Numbered from the stretch's first letter, positions 1-12,275 are shown. The stretch is DNA of 64,000 nucleotides from Bilabrum cf. latius (GCA_965178125.1 OZ237741.1:1054001-1118000), one strand, 5' to 3'. Numbers and translations: made by a program. The notes: generated by a model not told the origin, from the sequence alone.

Positions 1-696
1 GGTGCGAGAAGCAATTTCGCTGGGCATGCGCATGCTGTCTCGGCTATCAATGCGGCTTGCTCCTGCTACTCGTTCACTTGGACCGGCTCTACTTGAATTG
101 GCGGGGAGTGATAGATCATCCCACAGTTTGTGAGCCCATACGGTTGCCATCTGTCGCCCGCGATCATCTGAGCCCGCGTGGGGAGGTAGACAGCACTAGC
201 TGGTGTCCCACCACAGGGGCCACATGCAGAGCAACAGCGATCTAGCCAGGGTTACCACGCAATGGCTGTTCAGGTTCTCGCCATTCACGGTCAAATGGGA
301 CTCATAGATGCACTCTTGGCAAGGCATCCAGTTTACACGATTGATGTCTTTCGTTTGACCCGCGGACTCAACTTGCGCCTCTAAACCTGGTTGGCTAGGA
401 TCAGCACCCGACTGCTGCGAAGAGCCATCTTCAGTGCGTGAAGTCGCCCGAACATCTTCAAGTATCGAGGCCCAAGCTCGAAGCCAACAAGATGATGCAG
501 CAGAAAGTAGCGCAAGGCACACGACAAGACCAACAACGGCTGCAGGATCTGTCGGTCGAGCAGACATGATAGATGGTGCATCACCGGCACCTAAGGCACG
601 AGGCGACAGGCAGAACCCAAATACCACGACTGCAAATAATGCAGTTGAGACGGCCCAGCATGAAATTATTGGCAAATTGCTGACCCCTACTGCCAT
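1..696 (-). CDS. N-terminal part of a polytopic membrane protein, paralog of the 1562-9625 gene (partial, runs off left edge)
   Basis: The reading frame runs leftwards from an ATG at 694-696 to the window edge, interrupted only by a UAG at 196-198 that is read as Gln. The product starts with a short N-terminus (MAVGVSNLP), a hydrophobic segment (TALFAVVVFGF) and a second one (VVGLVVCLALLSAASSCW). It then has a conserved block ending NSHCVVTLARSLLLCMWPLWW. The same landmarks occur in the same order at the start of the gene at 1562-9625, with a matching ATG context, so the two are tandem paralogs. DNA similarity is still obvious (for example 205-245 against 9134-9174), which suggests a fairly recent duplication. 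The kinase and cyclase domains expected further downstream lie outside the window. Confidence 0.7.
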
Positions 697-988
697 GACT
701 TGCGCTACTTCACTTCTACTGTCCGTTTGCTCTTCACCAGCTGCTGTGTGCCGGGTCAAGATTGGAGAGTGGTGATTCGAAATCAAGTCATGAAGGAGAA
801 AAGTACATAAATTCAAAACGAGCTTAATTTTCCCCGACAACACCGCAAAACTAGCGCAGCAACATCTCACCTCTCGAGATCACCGCAGCCCATGCAGATA
901 TGACATCCAGTTCCTGCACGAACCAATTACTCTAGTTGAATTGCACGAGCAGTATAATCACAATTTCTGAGCTACAGGCAATGTTTTG
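697..988. other. Short spacer between divergent genes
   Basis: This 292-bp spacer lies between the start of the left-edge gene (- strand) and the biotinyl-domain ORF (+ strand). It presumably holds the promoters of both. It is less GC-rich than the coding parts. I see no TATA box, RNA gene or repeat that I would defend. Confidence 0.35.
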
Positions 989-1612
989 ATGGCAATCGAG
1001 AGAGCAATGGAGGACCAAAATCACAGAAGCTTTACGTGTCTTCATCATTCATTTCTAGACGGTCGCAAGGCCGTGCGACGTCCGGCGATAATCTCTACGC
1101 CGGACGAGAACGGCATCGTGGACGTCGTCTTTGAGCTGAACGGCGAGCAAAGAAAGATCGGTGTCACCGACGCTGAGTTTGCCAAGTCTGGCATGGCAAA
1201 GACGGTCAGAAAGGCGGACAAGGGCAAGCGAGGCGAGCTCGGTGCTCCCATGCCCGGCGTGGTGGTGGCTGTGAAGGTAGCGGTCGGAGACGAGGTCAAG
1301 GAGGGTGAGCCGTTCGTTACGCTGAGCGCGATGAAGATGGAGACGGTGGTGGGTGCACCCACTGACGGTGTCGTGAAGGAGGTATGCATCGGGACCGGCG
1401 ACACGGTGTCGGCCGGCGACGTGCTCGCGGTTGTGGGGGATACCGAGTTGCTTGTGTTTCATTATAGGGATATACCTAGTCTGGAGCGACAATTTATGCA
1501 CATCACCTCTGTCCAAGGCATCGTATTGGGAGCCCTGCAGCCAAGCTTCACGTGCTGTCAATCAGGTTTCGCCATCCTAAGAAGACGTCCGCCCAGTCCG
1601 ACTGGACTCTGA
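989..1612 (+). CDS. Orphan biotin carboxyl carrier (biotinyl) domain, like the C-terminus of pyruvate carboxylase
   Basis: The sequence holds the biotinylation motif AMKMET inside a complete lipoyl/biotinyl fold: GAPMPGVVV, then AVGDEVKEGEPFVTLSAMKMET, then GAPTDGVVKEV and SAGDVLAVVG. The preceding stretch (VVFELNGEQRKI) matches the segment that joins the post-carboxylase domain to the carrier in pyruvate carboxylases. The lysine would be biotinylated and carry CO2. No biotin carboxylase or carboxyltransferase domain lies upstream, because positions 1-696 belong to another gene on the other strand. TTCATTTCTAG near 1050-1060 resembles a splice acceptor, so this may be the last exon of a longer gene whose upstream exons are absent or distant. 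The start at 989 is provisional. The last ~50 codons are not family-like, and the 3' end overlaps the neighbouring gene antisense by about 50 bp, so the true end may lie near 1450. Confidence 0.6.
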   Translation: MAIERAMEDQNHRSFTCLHHSFLDGRKAVRRPAIISTPDENGIVDVVFELNGEQRKIGVTDAEFAKSGMAKTVRKADKGKRGELGAPMPGVVVAVKVAVGDEVKEGEPFVTLSAMKMETVVGAPTDGVVKEVCIGTGDTVSAGDVLAVVGDTELLVFHYRDIPSLERQFMHITSVQGIVLGALQPSFTCCQSGFAILRRRPPSPTGL

Positions 1613-4600
1613 CATGCCATTCCCACCCGACTCGCTAAGCTCCTGCACACTTGGCAAAGAAGCAACCGCAAAGCGACCCCAAGGATGTCGACCAGCTGGC
1701 TTGTGCCCTCCTGCGGCCTCTGTAATGGTCACCACACAACGGGCTGACGGATCACGAGCACCTCCTGCTGAGCCAGCGGCGGTAGCTGCCGCTTCATGCT
1801 CGCTGCCTTGTGCATCATCGAGTGGCAGACCGCTAGAGTCAGCTCCACGTACCGATCCACCAGCCCCTTGCCCCCGCAGCCTAGTTCTCATCTCTTCTTC
1901 TTTGTCAAGCAGCTTCACCCTCGCTTCTGACCTACTCACTCCAAGGGCCTCCAAATCTCTGTAGGCTGCCTGCTCCGCAGCAAGTTGTCCGATGACGACG
2001 TGGCGACAGTAGTACAAGCTGGACCACAGAATGCGGATGTGAAGCCTCCGACTGTACACCTCCAGGATGGCTCGCTCCTCTGCCTCCCGAGATTCCCGAA
2101 TCCTGTTCTTGCGCGCTTGCTTGGCTGATAGTGCCGATGTGGCTGCGTGTTGCTGCTTGACCTTTGGTACGCTTCCAGGCGAGCTGACTGCAGGCTAAGC
2201 TTCAGTCGCACCGATGCAATGGTGCGCAGCTGGGATCGAATCAAGCACTAGCCCGCTGGTTGTAGCGGTATTTGCACTTGATCCAGTGCCATCAGGAGCA
2301 CGATCGATGTCCCAGCGCTATTGAATCAATCGCTGCAGCTGCTGCTCGACTTCTGGATCGCTGGTAGCACCGGGCGGTCGCGTCACAGTGAGGCTTTTGC
2401 CAATTCGAAGCACCTCTCGACGCACTACTGCAGCGGCTGAGTTCTCGGGCAGCAGGAATGGATGCGCTGCCAAGATGCCTGCGTCGTACCGCAGGCTGGC
2501 AATAGGCTCCAGCAGCCCACGGAGCAGGTCCACACATTGAGGACTGATGTCTCGTGGGAGCATCCTCCAGCTCACGCGCCCCACCCGTGCAGCAGCAGCT
2601 TGCTGGTTGGCCGTGAGCCCATTGAACGGGAGCTTACCAGACACGAGCCAGAAGAGCGTCACCCCAAGCGAGAAGTAGTCGCTGGCCTTCTGTCCCTGGT
2701 GCATGAAGAGCTCAGGGGCCATATACATCGGAGTGCCGGCGATGCCTGCAGCAAAGGGGCGCTACTCGCGATGGATGACATCGCCATTTCGTGAGGCTCT
2801 GTCACCGCTTAGCTGATTTGGTATCAATGAAGACGACCGCCCAGAAGTCCTACCAGATGCAGGTGCATTGCTGCTTGCTTCGGGTAGTTGATTCTGGGCT
2901 GCGGCAATATCAACACTTGCAGGCCTCGTTAAAGCCTCGCCACCTGCTGCGCTGTCATCAGCTGGCTCGGGGAACAGGAAGCCGAGCAATCTGCTGGATG
3001 CGGCTGCAGCGACACCCTCGAGATCTCTGTCAGTGGATATATGATCATTTGGCATGCTCAAAATGAACGATCGGTACACATGCGATGCGTCTTGTATATC
3101 GAGTGCTGCAGATTCACCTGGCCTAACTCCCTCATTCTACATCTCAAATGCTGCGCCGGCGTCCTCAAGCTCGACCATACTACCAGCAATACCACCACCA
3201 GTTGATTTGACGAGAACGACTGCGTCAAACAAATCCGGCTCCTCCCGCAGAAGGGATCTGCCCTGCAGTATTGAGGATACTGAGGTGACTGCCAGCAGCC
3301 CACTGGAGGCGGACTCGAGCAAGTTCGCCAGCCTTGATGGTGAGACAGCATAAGGTGATGCTACATCAGACGTGCCCGTAATCAGCAGGACTGCCATGGC
3401 ACACTTGGGATAATACAATTGCACTTGAATTCCGTCCAAGTCTAATCTTCTAGTGGCTGCACTCGAACCAAAGCCCAGAGTCTTGCAGCTATTGTTGGCT
3501 GCAATGCCGCCGGAAAGGTTCAAATCTGCTCTTGGCAGCAGCAGCGGCAGGGCAAGCCTGACCTCGTCGTGGTGCAAGAGCTCCTGGGGTTGCCACACCG
3601 CCATTGCGCCCCTGGGATCTGAGCTGAAGCTGTGCCCAGGTACATTAGTCCTTGATACTCCCGCCCATTGGGACGAACGAGACGACATGAAGTCTCCAGA
3701 GCTATCACGGGTCACGCTTGCCAACTCGGGTTCAATTTCAAAGCTGCCGGAACCAATGGCTCCAGACCCACTATCTGTCGACGTTACAGAATTGTCGCGA
3801 CGAGCGGCTGATGCTGAGTTGATCGCTGGAATCTACACGGCCAATCCAAAGTCAATCAGCCGAGCATCCTGCATGCTGGACATGAGCACATTCGAGGGCT
3901 TCAGGTCCCGGTGCAACACCCCGGCGTGATGCAGCTTCGCAATCGTCCTGGCCAAGCTCCTTGCGATCGAACGCACATCCGATTCATCGACGCGCCACCG
4001 GCCCGGCTAGCCACGCACGAGGTCGCGCAGATTGGAGCCGGTGACTCGCTCCAGCACGATGGCAACTCTGGGCCCATCCACGACGACCCCGAAGATGCGG
4101 CAGGGTCCCGGGATATTCTCAGCGGCTGCCCGCGCGAGTGTCACCACCTCGTTGCGGATGACGTCAGCCCGCAAAGATGCCCGCCTGGCTGTGTGGCCAG
4201 CCGAGAACGAGCGATCCGAAAGCTCGCCCGGATTGCCGCTGCGAACGCTGATCTTCAGAGCCACATGCTTGCCGGTAGCTCGGTGCTGAGCGGCGTATAC
4301 TTTAGCAAATCCACCCTCGCCCAAGAGCTTCAAGAGCTTGAAGTCATCAAAGGACATCCACGATCTGCTTTCAAGCACAGCATTGGGGGAGTGGCCTGCA
4401 CTAGAGCGCTCTTCGGCATGGATCGCCCTTCCAACTACATAATACGCTGCAGGCGTAGTGGTATTCAACGCAACGCTGTTTGGATGCGCGCCCTGAGTAT
4501 CGCCGCACGAAGCTCCAGCAGGGCAGGCTGACATATCCACAGCCGGTACGGAGCCGTCTTGGATCAAGATACGATGCACAGTTTTTGACGATCCACCAGG

Positions 4601-7600
4601 CCGGGTCTCATGATTTGCATCGCCTACCTACAGCAGCCACGCGGCCACTTCCGTGCGCGCCTGACTGCCTTCTCCAGCCCTAAGGGCTACCGACAGCGCA
4701 TCTCGCCAAGCCCTTGCCCACGCAGGTGGCGCAAACTGCTGCGGTTGATCATCACCAGGAGCTGGGACCTCAGATACCCTCCAAGTGCCAGGCGTTGTTT
4801 CCTCAACCATGCACACTGCATACGAAGTACCATCCCAGTGAAGACCTGCCGTGACTGCTGGAATCAATGGCAGTGATTGGCTGCATTGCAGCACACCTTC
4901 CCACTCCAAGCCAACAGCATTGGAATCCGCGCAGTCATCTCTATGCATCATGCAAGCAATCCAGGGATGCTATTCGCGAACTGCCACAGCCACTGCGGGA
5001 GACAAGCTGACGCCCGTGGCATCTGCATGGGTCGCTTGTGCTGATCCAGATATCGACATGCTGCTGGCAATGGCCCCACCCGCACCCTGCCCACTATCCC
5101 CGTACTCTACATTGACGGGGTCGTGCCCGACGAGCCAAGCACACACTTCGCCCGTGGCGATACCGATCGAAGGTACAATCCCTACGCGCATCTACTCCAG
5201 CGTGTGGCGCACAGAAGCAGCCAGCTGGCATGCCCCAAGCACAGCCAGAGTGCTGGCATTGCTGCCTGTAGAGAGCACACTATCAGTTTGCACCTCGGAT
5301 TGACTGTCGAACCAGCCGAGCTGAATCGTGTCAGGCCCCACACTGACGCGAAGTGCTCCGAACTGCGCACACACCTGGTCGATTGACCTGCCGATGCGTC
5401 GAAACAGCGCTAGGGTAGCAAGGGGCCCCGCAAGATCGCTGACCTGAGCAAATCGGCGCAACCGCAAGGTCAAAATAGCGCCTGCGCCAAGAGACGCTGG
5501 TTGTCCGGCTATGGGTAGTGTCTGTTGGGGGGAGGCAATATCACCGAAACGCGATCCAGAGGTTGCGGTCAACTTGGCCAGAACTTGTCTTGGCATCAGC
5601 GTGGTCGCAGCTCGCTCCATCAGCTAGCGCTGCTACTCCTGACTCTTGCGTGTGCTCTTCGCAGCATGCCTCACCCTTGTCAGAAGGGCAAGCGACTCGC
5701 TGCTGTCGATGAAGTGCGTCAAAGCAAACTGCACGACGTACACCGATGCTACTACAGTATTGGCGATTCGCAGCACATTGACGTTGCTTTCGGCTGCGTC
5801 ACCAAGAAACTCGTTGCACCTGTCAGGCGCTGCTGCTGGGCCAAGGATCCAGCTGCGGATTGCAAGGTATAGGCCGTTCCCGGATGACATACCTAGGCCG
5901 ACCACGGCGAGAACTGTCCATACAGATGCCCCACAAGTTTTAATTATGCTGATAGCAAACAACATGGTCGCAATGACAGATGTGTTGTTCAACAAGGTGT
6001 TGTTCTGCGCTGTGCAAGTCGCAACGACGATGTCTAGTCGCGTCAGCAGCTTGTTGGCGGCTTGAGCAATCGTCGTAGCTGCAACAAGAGCTATGCTTTC
6101 TCTCTACGAAATGCTACCACAATGAGCATATGTGTATGCACCACGTGCAACCATCACTATGCTGACGAGTAACATGGGAAGGTAGATGAGGAAGATAGGG
6201 AGCCAGCCCACTGATGGGGAGTCGGGCGCAACACCGGCCTGCTCGTCAGCAGCTCTTTCAATACGATTCATGATCACGGCCCCTAGGATGCAATCGATAA
6301 GCTAACCAACTCCAAGAAGTCCAGCAATTGCTGGAGATTCCAGCACCATTCCTGTAGAGGCGTGGTAGCCTGGAGGAGAACCCCACGCACCGCTGCGCTT
6401 TTCACATTTGCGAGCCGAACGGTCTTTTTCGCTGCCTGCCTGAGGTAGAATGATAGCAGACAAAGGCCCAAGCCTCGATTCTATAGCTTTTGATGCGGCA
6501 AATCTACTCGATGTAATAGTTGTCATCGGCAAGAGTTGTGCGGTGCTGTCCTTGCTGCTACGATTTGCACCGTGCAAGAACCGCACCGCCCAACGGGGCG
6601 GGAGCCACTCACTCGGCGACCTGGGTCGGACAGTGAGCTGGTATGAAGCGAGAGCGTCCTTGTCAATAACACTGAATAGAAGCTCTCGAATGGATCTTGC
6701 ACACTCCTGCGCAGAGATTGTCCGTTCTGCCGTTGGACTGGATTGTTGCTTGCGTTCGTCAGCAAAGCACAACACGACGCACTATTCACCAGTTTCATCC
6801 ACTGGCCCACGCCTCTCGTGATGATGCGCAAACTATGCAGCAGCAGCCGCACCACCGGCAGCCGTAGTTGGGCTTGACCCTCCTGGCGTGTGTCTCTTGT
6901 TTGCCACACCGTGACTGGCAGACTGCACCCGATTCTTGGGCCTGCCCTACTTCAGCATGGAACGAAGCGTCTTGCATGCCGCAAGCACTCGCTACAGGCG
7001 CTTCAAATCGAGGGTATAGCGTAAACGGTTCGCCTCCTACTCTTCCTGATGGACATCATGAGACACGATTGCCAAGTGCCATTGCACGGCCGATTCGGTT
7101 GCCGCTTGCATGGATTTGAGCGTGCTATCAATACGGTCACACGTCCTGTGACCCAACACAACGTGGCACACTGCATCAAGCTAAGGACCCGCCCCAACCA
7201 GAGTAGCACCGCACAATCGCTTGGCCTCGTCCATGCCGCCCCCGAAGGCGTGCCACTCTTGCGGCTGCTGCTACTCGCCCAGCAGTCCGATGGACATCGA
7301 GCTCTGCGAAGAGGACGGGTAGGACACTCCAGCAATCAATGTGTAGTCCGTTGCATCACGCGACCTAATGGACGCAGATAGTGCGTGCTCGATCGCGCAC
7401 AGGCACTGGAACGCTGTCACATCCCGCTGCTCGCTGTGGCCAAGGATAGGAGCCTGCCTCGCTGGTGTCCTCAAGCCGATGGCTCCAATCCAAGTAGCAG
7501 ACTAGACACAGGGCAATGCTACCGCTGCAACGCTTGTATTGTCAACTGTTCTGGGCATGGGGGGAGAATTTGCATGAGTCTCTGGGTGGTGTGGCACCCA

Positions 7601-9625
7601 GGTGTCGATTTTGTCCATGGAGAGAGCTTGCGCAAAGTCCTGAAACGGAAACTGCGCAAGCCACGCAAGCGACTGCCTTTGTGACCCATTTATCAGTCCC
7701 ATAGCGGTAATGGGGATTTCCAAGCCGTGGCCTCGACCCCTGACTTGCATAGCCGAACGGAACAGCTCTGAGGCCCTGCGCAGCACGCCAGCGCTCTGCA
7801 TCGCCGCAGCCCTGGGCTTTAGGTTTTGGCCCAGAAAGTCGTATCGATCAAAGAGTGAGCAGAGGGCTGCCTGTCCCTCGCGAGCATCTGAATGCTCTGA
7901 ATGGATGCCAGACGCTCCAACAGATGCGTCCGGTCGTTCTACATTGCGAGTCAGTCGTGCTGCCAGAACCACAGGCTTGGTCTCGAATGCAGTGACACCA
8001 GCATCTAGACATTCCTGCGCAAATGACGGCACCTGGCTCACCACTGTGCGCAAAATGGCAGTCTGTTGCCGACGGGCCGCAATGATAGACTGCAGTAGCT
8101 CGGACTCGGCCATCTCAGCACGCCATCGGAGGTACACGGAATCGATGCCCATGGCGATGGGCAATAGCAGTGAGTCAAATATTGTGATTGAGAGAAGAGA
8201 CAAGGTGATACCGAGCCCGTTCAGTCCTACAGGACTCGCGAAGTCATACCTCGTGGCAGCTGGAAGCAGGTCAATGTCCCCACGACCGAGAGGCCAGGCA
8301 TCCCCAAGGCTGCTGATCACTGCGTGTAGCACTGCTGTCCAGATCGTGTAGAATAGCTGCAGGCCGACCCATGGAATAGCCGCCCTATCATAGTCCAGTC
8401 TGGCCAGCGCGGGCCATAGAATCCACATGGAGAGGACCTTATTGCTGCCCCTACCTGGCCCAACGAACAGGTCCAGTGCCATGCCCAGGATCGTGAACAG
8501 GACAAGCGTACCGACTGGGATGCCAATCATCCCGAGGAATCGGATCGCTTCTAGTAGTCTCTCCTTTGGCATCACTGCAGCGCGCCTTTCGAATTGTAAT
8601 GCACTGCTAGTTCCACTTGTGGCGGCGTTGCGCTGACCCTGCCGTTGCCCAAATGTCGGCGACTCTGCGACCATTGATTCGCTGGACGCAGCAAGTCCTA
8701 TGCTCTACGTGCGCTCCTCGCTATGTATCTAGTTAACGGTCGGCTTGCCAACGTCACCGGAAACCTCAAATGACCTTGCTTCAGGCGCCAAAGCGTGCGT
8801 TGCCGTGTCGTGCTGACCAACGGCAACCTCGCCTTCGAGCATGGTCTCGTCAACGGACTCTTCAGAGGGCAGAACCTGGTGTACTCCTGCCAAGGAAGCT
8901 CGCTGGGGTGATTTTGACTGACGCGCGGCTCTATTACCTGGCTTCGTGCAGGAGGAAATCGCTTGTGGACCGTGTGGCCTAGTGGAGCCATGCCGCCTAG
9001 CTCCGACCACTTGCGCGCTAGGACCACTTTTACTGGCACTATCGGGGTCTGATAGTTTCTACCATAGCCTAATAGCCCAACGGACCGTCATTTGTTGGTC
9101 CGTAGCACCTGCAAGCGGACAGCACAAGCTAGTGTCCCACCACAGGGGCCACATGCAGAGCAACAGCGACCTTGCCAGTGTTACCACGCAATGGCTGTTC
9201 AATTTTGCGTCATCCTCGGTCACATGGGACTAACAAATACACTCCTAGCAAGGCATCCAGCTCGCATGGCGGGTGTCTGGCGTGGGATTCAGCAACTTGG
9301 GACGCTACCGGAGCTGGCGTGAGCGGTCAGCTTGCTACTGGAGGGCAGAGCCACCATCCTCAGCGCGCAAAGTCCCCCGGCCGCCTTCCAGTGCTGAAGA
9401 CCAAGCACGAAGCCAGCATGAGGATGCCGCAGAAATCAGCGCCATGCACACGACAAGAGCCGGAACGGCTGCATGATCTGTCGGTCGAGCAGACATGATA
9501 GATGGTGCATCACCAGCGTTAAGGACACGAGGTGACACAGAAAACCCCAACACTACCACCGCGAATAAGGCAGTTACAATGGCCCAAAATATTTTTATTG
9601 GCAAGCTACTGGCATCTTGTGTCAT
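1562..9625 (-). CDS. Polytopic membrane protein with degenerate class III cyclase domain and C-terminal protein kinase
   Basis: One frame of about 2687 codons runs from ATG 9623-9625 to UGA 1562-1564, broken only by UAG (about 29, read as Gln). Hydrophobic segments lie near residues 10-80, 350-500 and 1095-1310. A cyclase-like region follows (about 1336-1560: MPRQVLAKL, FRRIGRSIDQV, MRVGIVPSIGIATGEV). Its metal-binding Asp positions look substituted (LTLRLRRF instead of the usual FADI-type strand; VGPDT instead of GD), so it may be catalytically dead. The kinase has a G-loop (LLGEGGFAKVY, about 1770), VALK lysine, HRDLKPSN (about 1904), DFG (about 1922) and GTPMYMAPE (about 2295). The DFG-APE segment is therefore about 370 residues, against the usual 20-35. 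It is probably a membrane signalling kinase; ligand and substrate are unknown. Cyclase before kinase is the reverse of animal receptor guanylate cyclases. A paralog begins at 696. Confidence 0.8.
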
Positions 9626-10099
9626 ACCTTGCTCGTACTTCCAACTGTAGTTCTGCTCCTTCAACAGCCTTCGTTAACCGAAGCGAATCTTGAGAGCTTG
9701 TTTATTTCACAAAGAAAAAAATACCTCGGGTGATTTCAATGATAACTGAGCAAGCCTGGCAACCACAAGCAATCACCGCGATTGTTGCATACCACCGCAG
9801 CAGGCTGTCCCACCTCCACAAACAGACTAAAAATTCCACGGTAGGGCAATCAAACGTCGCAGATGTTGCAAGTACTACAGCTGACAGGCACGGACGAACT
9901 GATAGTGATAGATCTACTGGCTGGAAGGCAAGAGTTGCGAATAAGTCTAGATTAAAGCTTCATCTTTCATTAAAGGTGAATGGACTTCGTTTGTGTCAAC
10001 TGGTTCATGGTGGTCGCGTGGTATGCCGCAGGATGCAATGTACTAGTTACGTCGCCAGTGCTGCATTTTCGACTCGCACCATCTAGAGCCCCCACAGCC
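9626..10099. other. Intergenic region upstream of the cyclase-kinase gene
   Basis: These 474 bp lie between the 5' end of the cyclase-kinase gene and the 3' end of the alkyltransferase/cyclase fusion, both on the - strand. The region is AT-richer than the genes, with a short A-rich run at 9714-9721. It should contain the promoter of the downstream gene. I found no RNA gene or repeat here. Short open frames have no family resemblance and are not called. Confidence 0.4.
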
Positions 10100-11896
10100 T
10101 CAGGAAACTCGCTTTCGCTTGGAGCCCATCGGTCCCTCGACACCATCACCGGCAAGCTCGGCATTCTTTACGTCGAGCACGAGCATGTGGCCGGGCTTGT
10201 GCGTGATCGCGACGGGCAGCATGGCGTTCTCCAGGGCGGCCTGAGGAGTTACTCCGCATGCCCAGAACACAGGCAACTCGCCTTCTCTGATCTCAACAGG
10301 GTCACCAAAGTCGGGCTTGCTCAGGTCATCGATGCCCAGTGACCTCGCACCGCCCACCTGCACCGGAGCACCGTGCACCCTGGGGAACTGCGAGGTCACT
10401 TTCACGGCCAGCTCTGCCTGCTCTTCCGTCATCGGGCGCATGCTCACTACCAAAGGACCCCGGAATGGACCCGATGAGGTGCACTGCACGGTGGTGCGGT
10501 ACATAGGGACGTTGCAGCCGGCTTCCACGTGTCTCACGGGGACCCCCGCGCGCAGCAGCGCCTCCTCGAACGAAAATGAGCAGCCGAGGAGGAAACCCAC
10601 CCACCTTTCACTCTGCCCACCTGTGCTAGTTTTGGCTGCGGACGAGGAGGTCGCCCGACTCGGGCTGCTGCCGATGTCAAGGCTGCTTGCTGTTGCACCT
10701 GCCGGGCGGTCCACTGCGGAGCTGGAGTTGGCCCCAGCGCCGGAACACGGGCCCGAGCTTGAGCCTGAGCTTGAGCTTGAGCCTGAGCTTGAGCTTGAGC
10801 TAGAGCTTGAGCTAGAGCTGGAGCCTGAGCTGGAGCTAGACAATGGAACAGGCGGGGCAATTTCGGAGTCATCCACAGCTGTTTGGGAGCTGCTAGGACC
10901 GGCGTCGGCTCCCCGCATCCACTGCTCCACCTCGGCTGCACCCCCGTCGGCTGACTTGCGACCACCTCGCCAGAGCACGTACCTAGGCACGGTCGTGCAA
11001 ATGCTCGAGTACTCAGTCTCGCGGATGAGAACCTTCGCTTGGAGATCCTCTGGGTTCGCCGCGGGGCCAACCTCCTCGATGAGTGGGCACGGCTTGGGGT
11101 TGAGCTAGCAGAAGCGGCGGAAATCGTCGGCGTGAGACTCCGGCAGGATGACCAGGTTTGCCTGCGCGTAGCCGTGGCAGTGCCCGCACGTCGGCCCAGT
11201 GAACTCGCCTCTGGAAGCTGCACGGCGGAGATCTGCCGGGGCTGAGAATGGGCCGGCAGCAGACGTTCCGCTGCTCGATGCAGCTGCAGCAGCTGGTGCG
11301 CCATGCTCATGCTGCTGCTTTGGTGCTTCACGGCGCCTACGTTTCGAGGGGCTTGGACTACTCTCCAGCTAAGTGACAGAGGAAACGATATCGTTCACAC
11401 GTTTCACAGTCGCGGCAGGGAAGCTCTAATATACGCTCTCTGGGGCCACCGCGTACACACCAGCAGCTCCAGCCCCGACCTTAACACCCGTCGCTGCCTT
11501 TCCCGATGATTTGGCTTCGAGTCGAATCACATTGACGCCTTCAGCTTCTAGCATAGCGACTTTCTTTTGAATCTTCGCCGATTTTGGGTCTGTCTCACCG
11601 GCAAAGCCTCCAATCTGGCGGTTTGCAGCCACAACACGGTGACAGGGAACCCTGGGAGCAAACGGATTATTTTTCAAAGCCTGGCCTACGCTTCGAGCCC
11701 CTCCAGGCGGCATTCCGAGGGCATTTGCAATGGCCCCGTACGTGGTCACTTTAGAAGCTGGCACCGCATGACAAAGCAGCAGCACTTTCTGCCGGAAGGC
11801 GGATAAGCCTGTCTTCAATCCAATAGAAACTACCTCGCTTGGGAGTATTCGATCAGAAATGTCCCTGCCTGGAACGATGCCATGCCACAGCGACAT
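10100..11896 (-). CDS. Fusion of O6-alkylguanine-DNA alkyltransferase (MGMT/Ogt type) with D-glutamate cyclase (DUF1445)
   Basis: A single frame of 598 residues from ATG 11894-11896 to UGA 10100-10102, with UAG at 11426, 11369 and 11105. Residues 25-120 form a methylguanine-DNA methyltransferase domain with TTYGAIA, the helix-turn-helix [10 protein letters not shown] and the active-site PCHRVV (Cys85), which accepts the alkyl group from damaged guanine. A basic low-complexity linker (SPSKRRRR) follows. From about 220 on there is a DUF1445/D-glutamate cyclase domain: [72 protein letters not shown] and FWACGVTPQ. The enzyme family converts D-glutamate to 5-oxo-D-proline. A serine-rich insert (about 349-382) interrupts the cyclase domain. 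UAG at residue 264 sits where relatives have Gln (FCQxNPKPCP). I know of no functional link between the two activities. Confidence 0.88.
10755..10842. repeat. GAGCTx-type microsatellite encoding a poly-Ser/Gly tract
   Basis: Degenerate six-base units (GAGCTT, GAGCCT, GAGCTA) are repeated about 14 times inside the D-glutamate cyclase domain. On the - strand they encode Ser with occasional Gly. The tract is in frame and likely forms a flexible loop. Confidence 0.8.
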
Positions 11897-12275
11897 GGAA
11901 TTCAGCTGCGCCGGGATTATTCGAGAGCAGAGTCTCTGCGAAGCTAAATAAGACGGAGCATAAGATTGAAGACCTTAGCTTCATGTTACGCAATGAAAAA
12001 TGTCAGGTGAGGGTCTATAGCTCTCACCAAGAGGCAAAATACACAGGTGGTGCAAAGTGCAAAGTGCAACTGGCGATCCAATTTAACCAATTTTAAAACG
12101 CAACCTCTCCGTCGCCGATCGCACAGAAACAAAAGCCAGTTCACTGATAGACAACGCTGCACAACGCAGAACATTGAGAATCAACAACAATGCGATACAC
12201 CGCAGTGAATCCGAGGTGTCGCGTGGACATTAAAACAACACACACCCCATCCCAGGCCAGCCGACTGGCCACTCG
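11897..12275. other. Intergenic region between two - strand genes
   Basis: These 379 bp separate the 3' end of the phosphatase gene from the start of the alkyltransferase/cyclase gene. A short direct repeat (GTGCAAAGTGCAAAGTGCAA near 12051-12070) is the only visible structure. No coding or RNA feature is supported. Confidence 0.4.
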
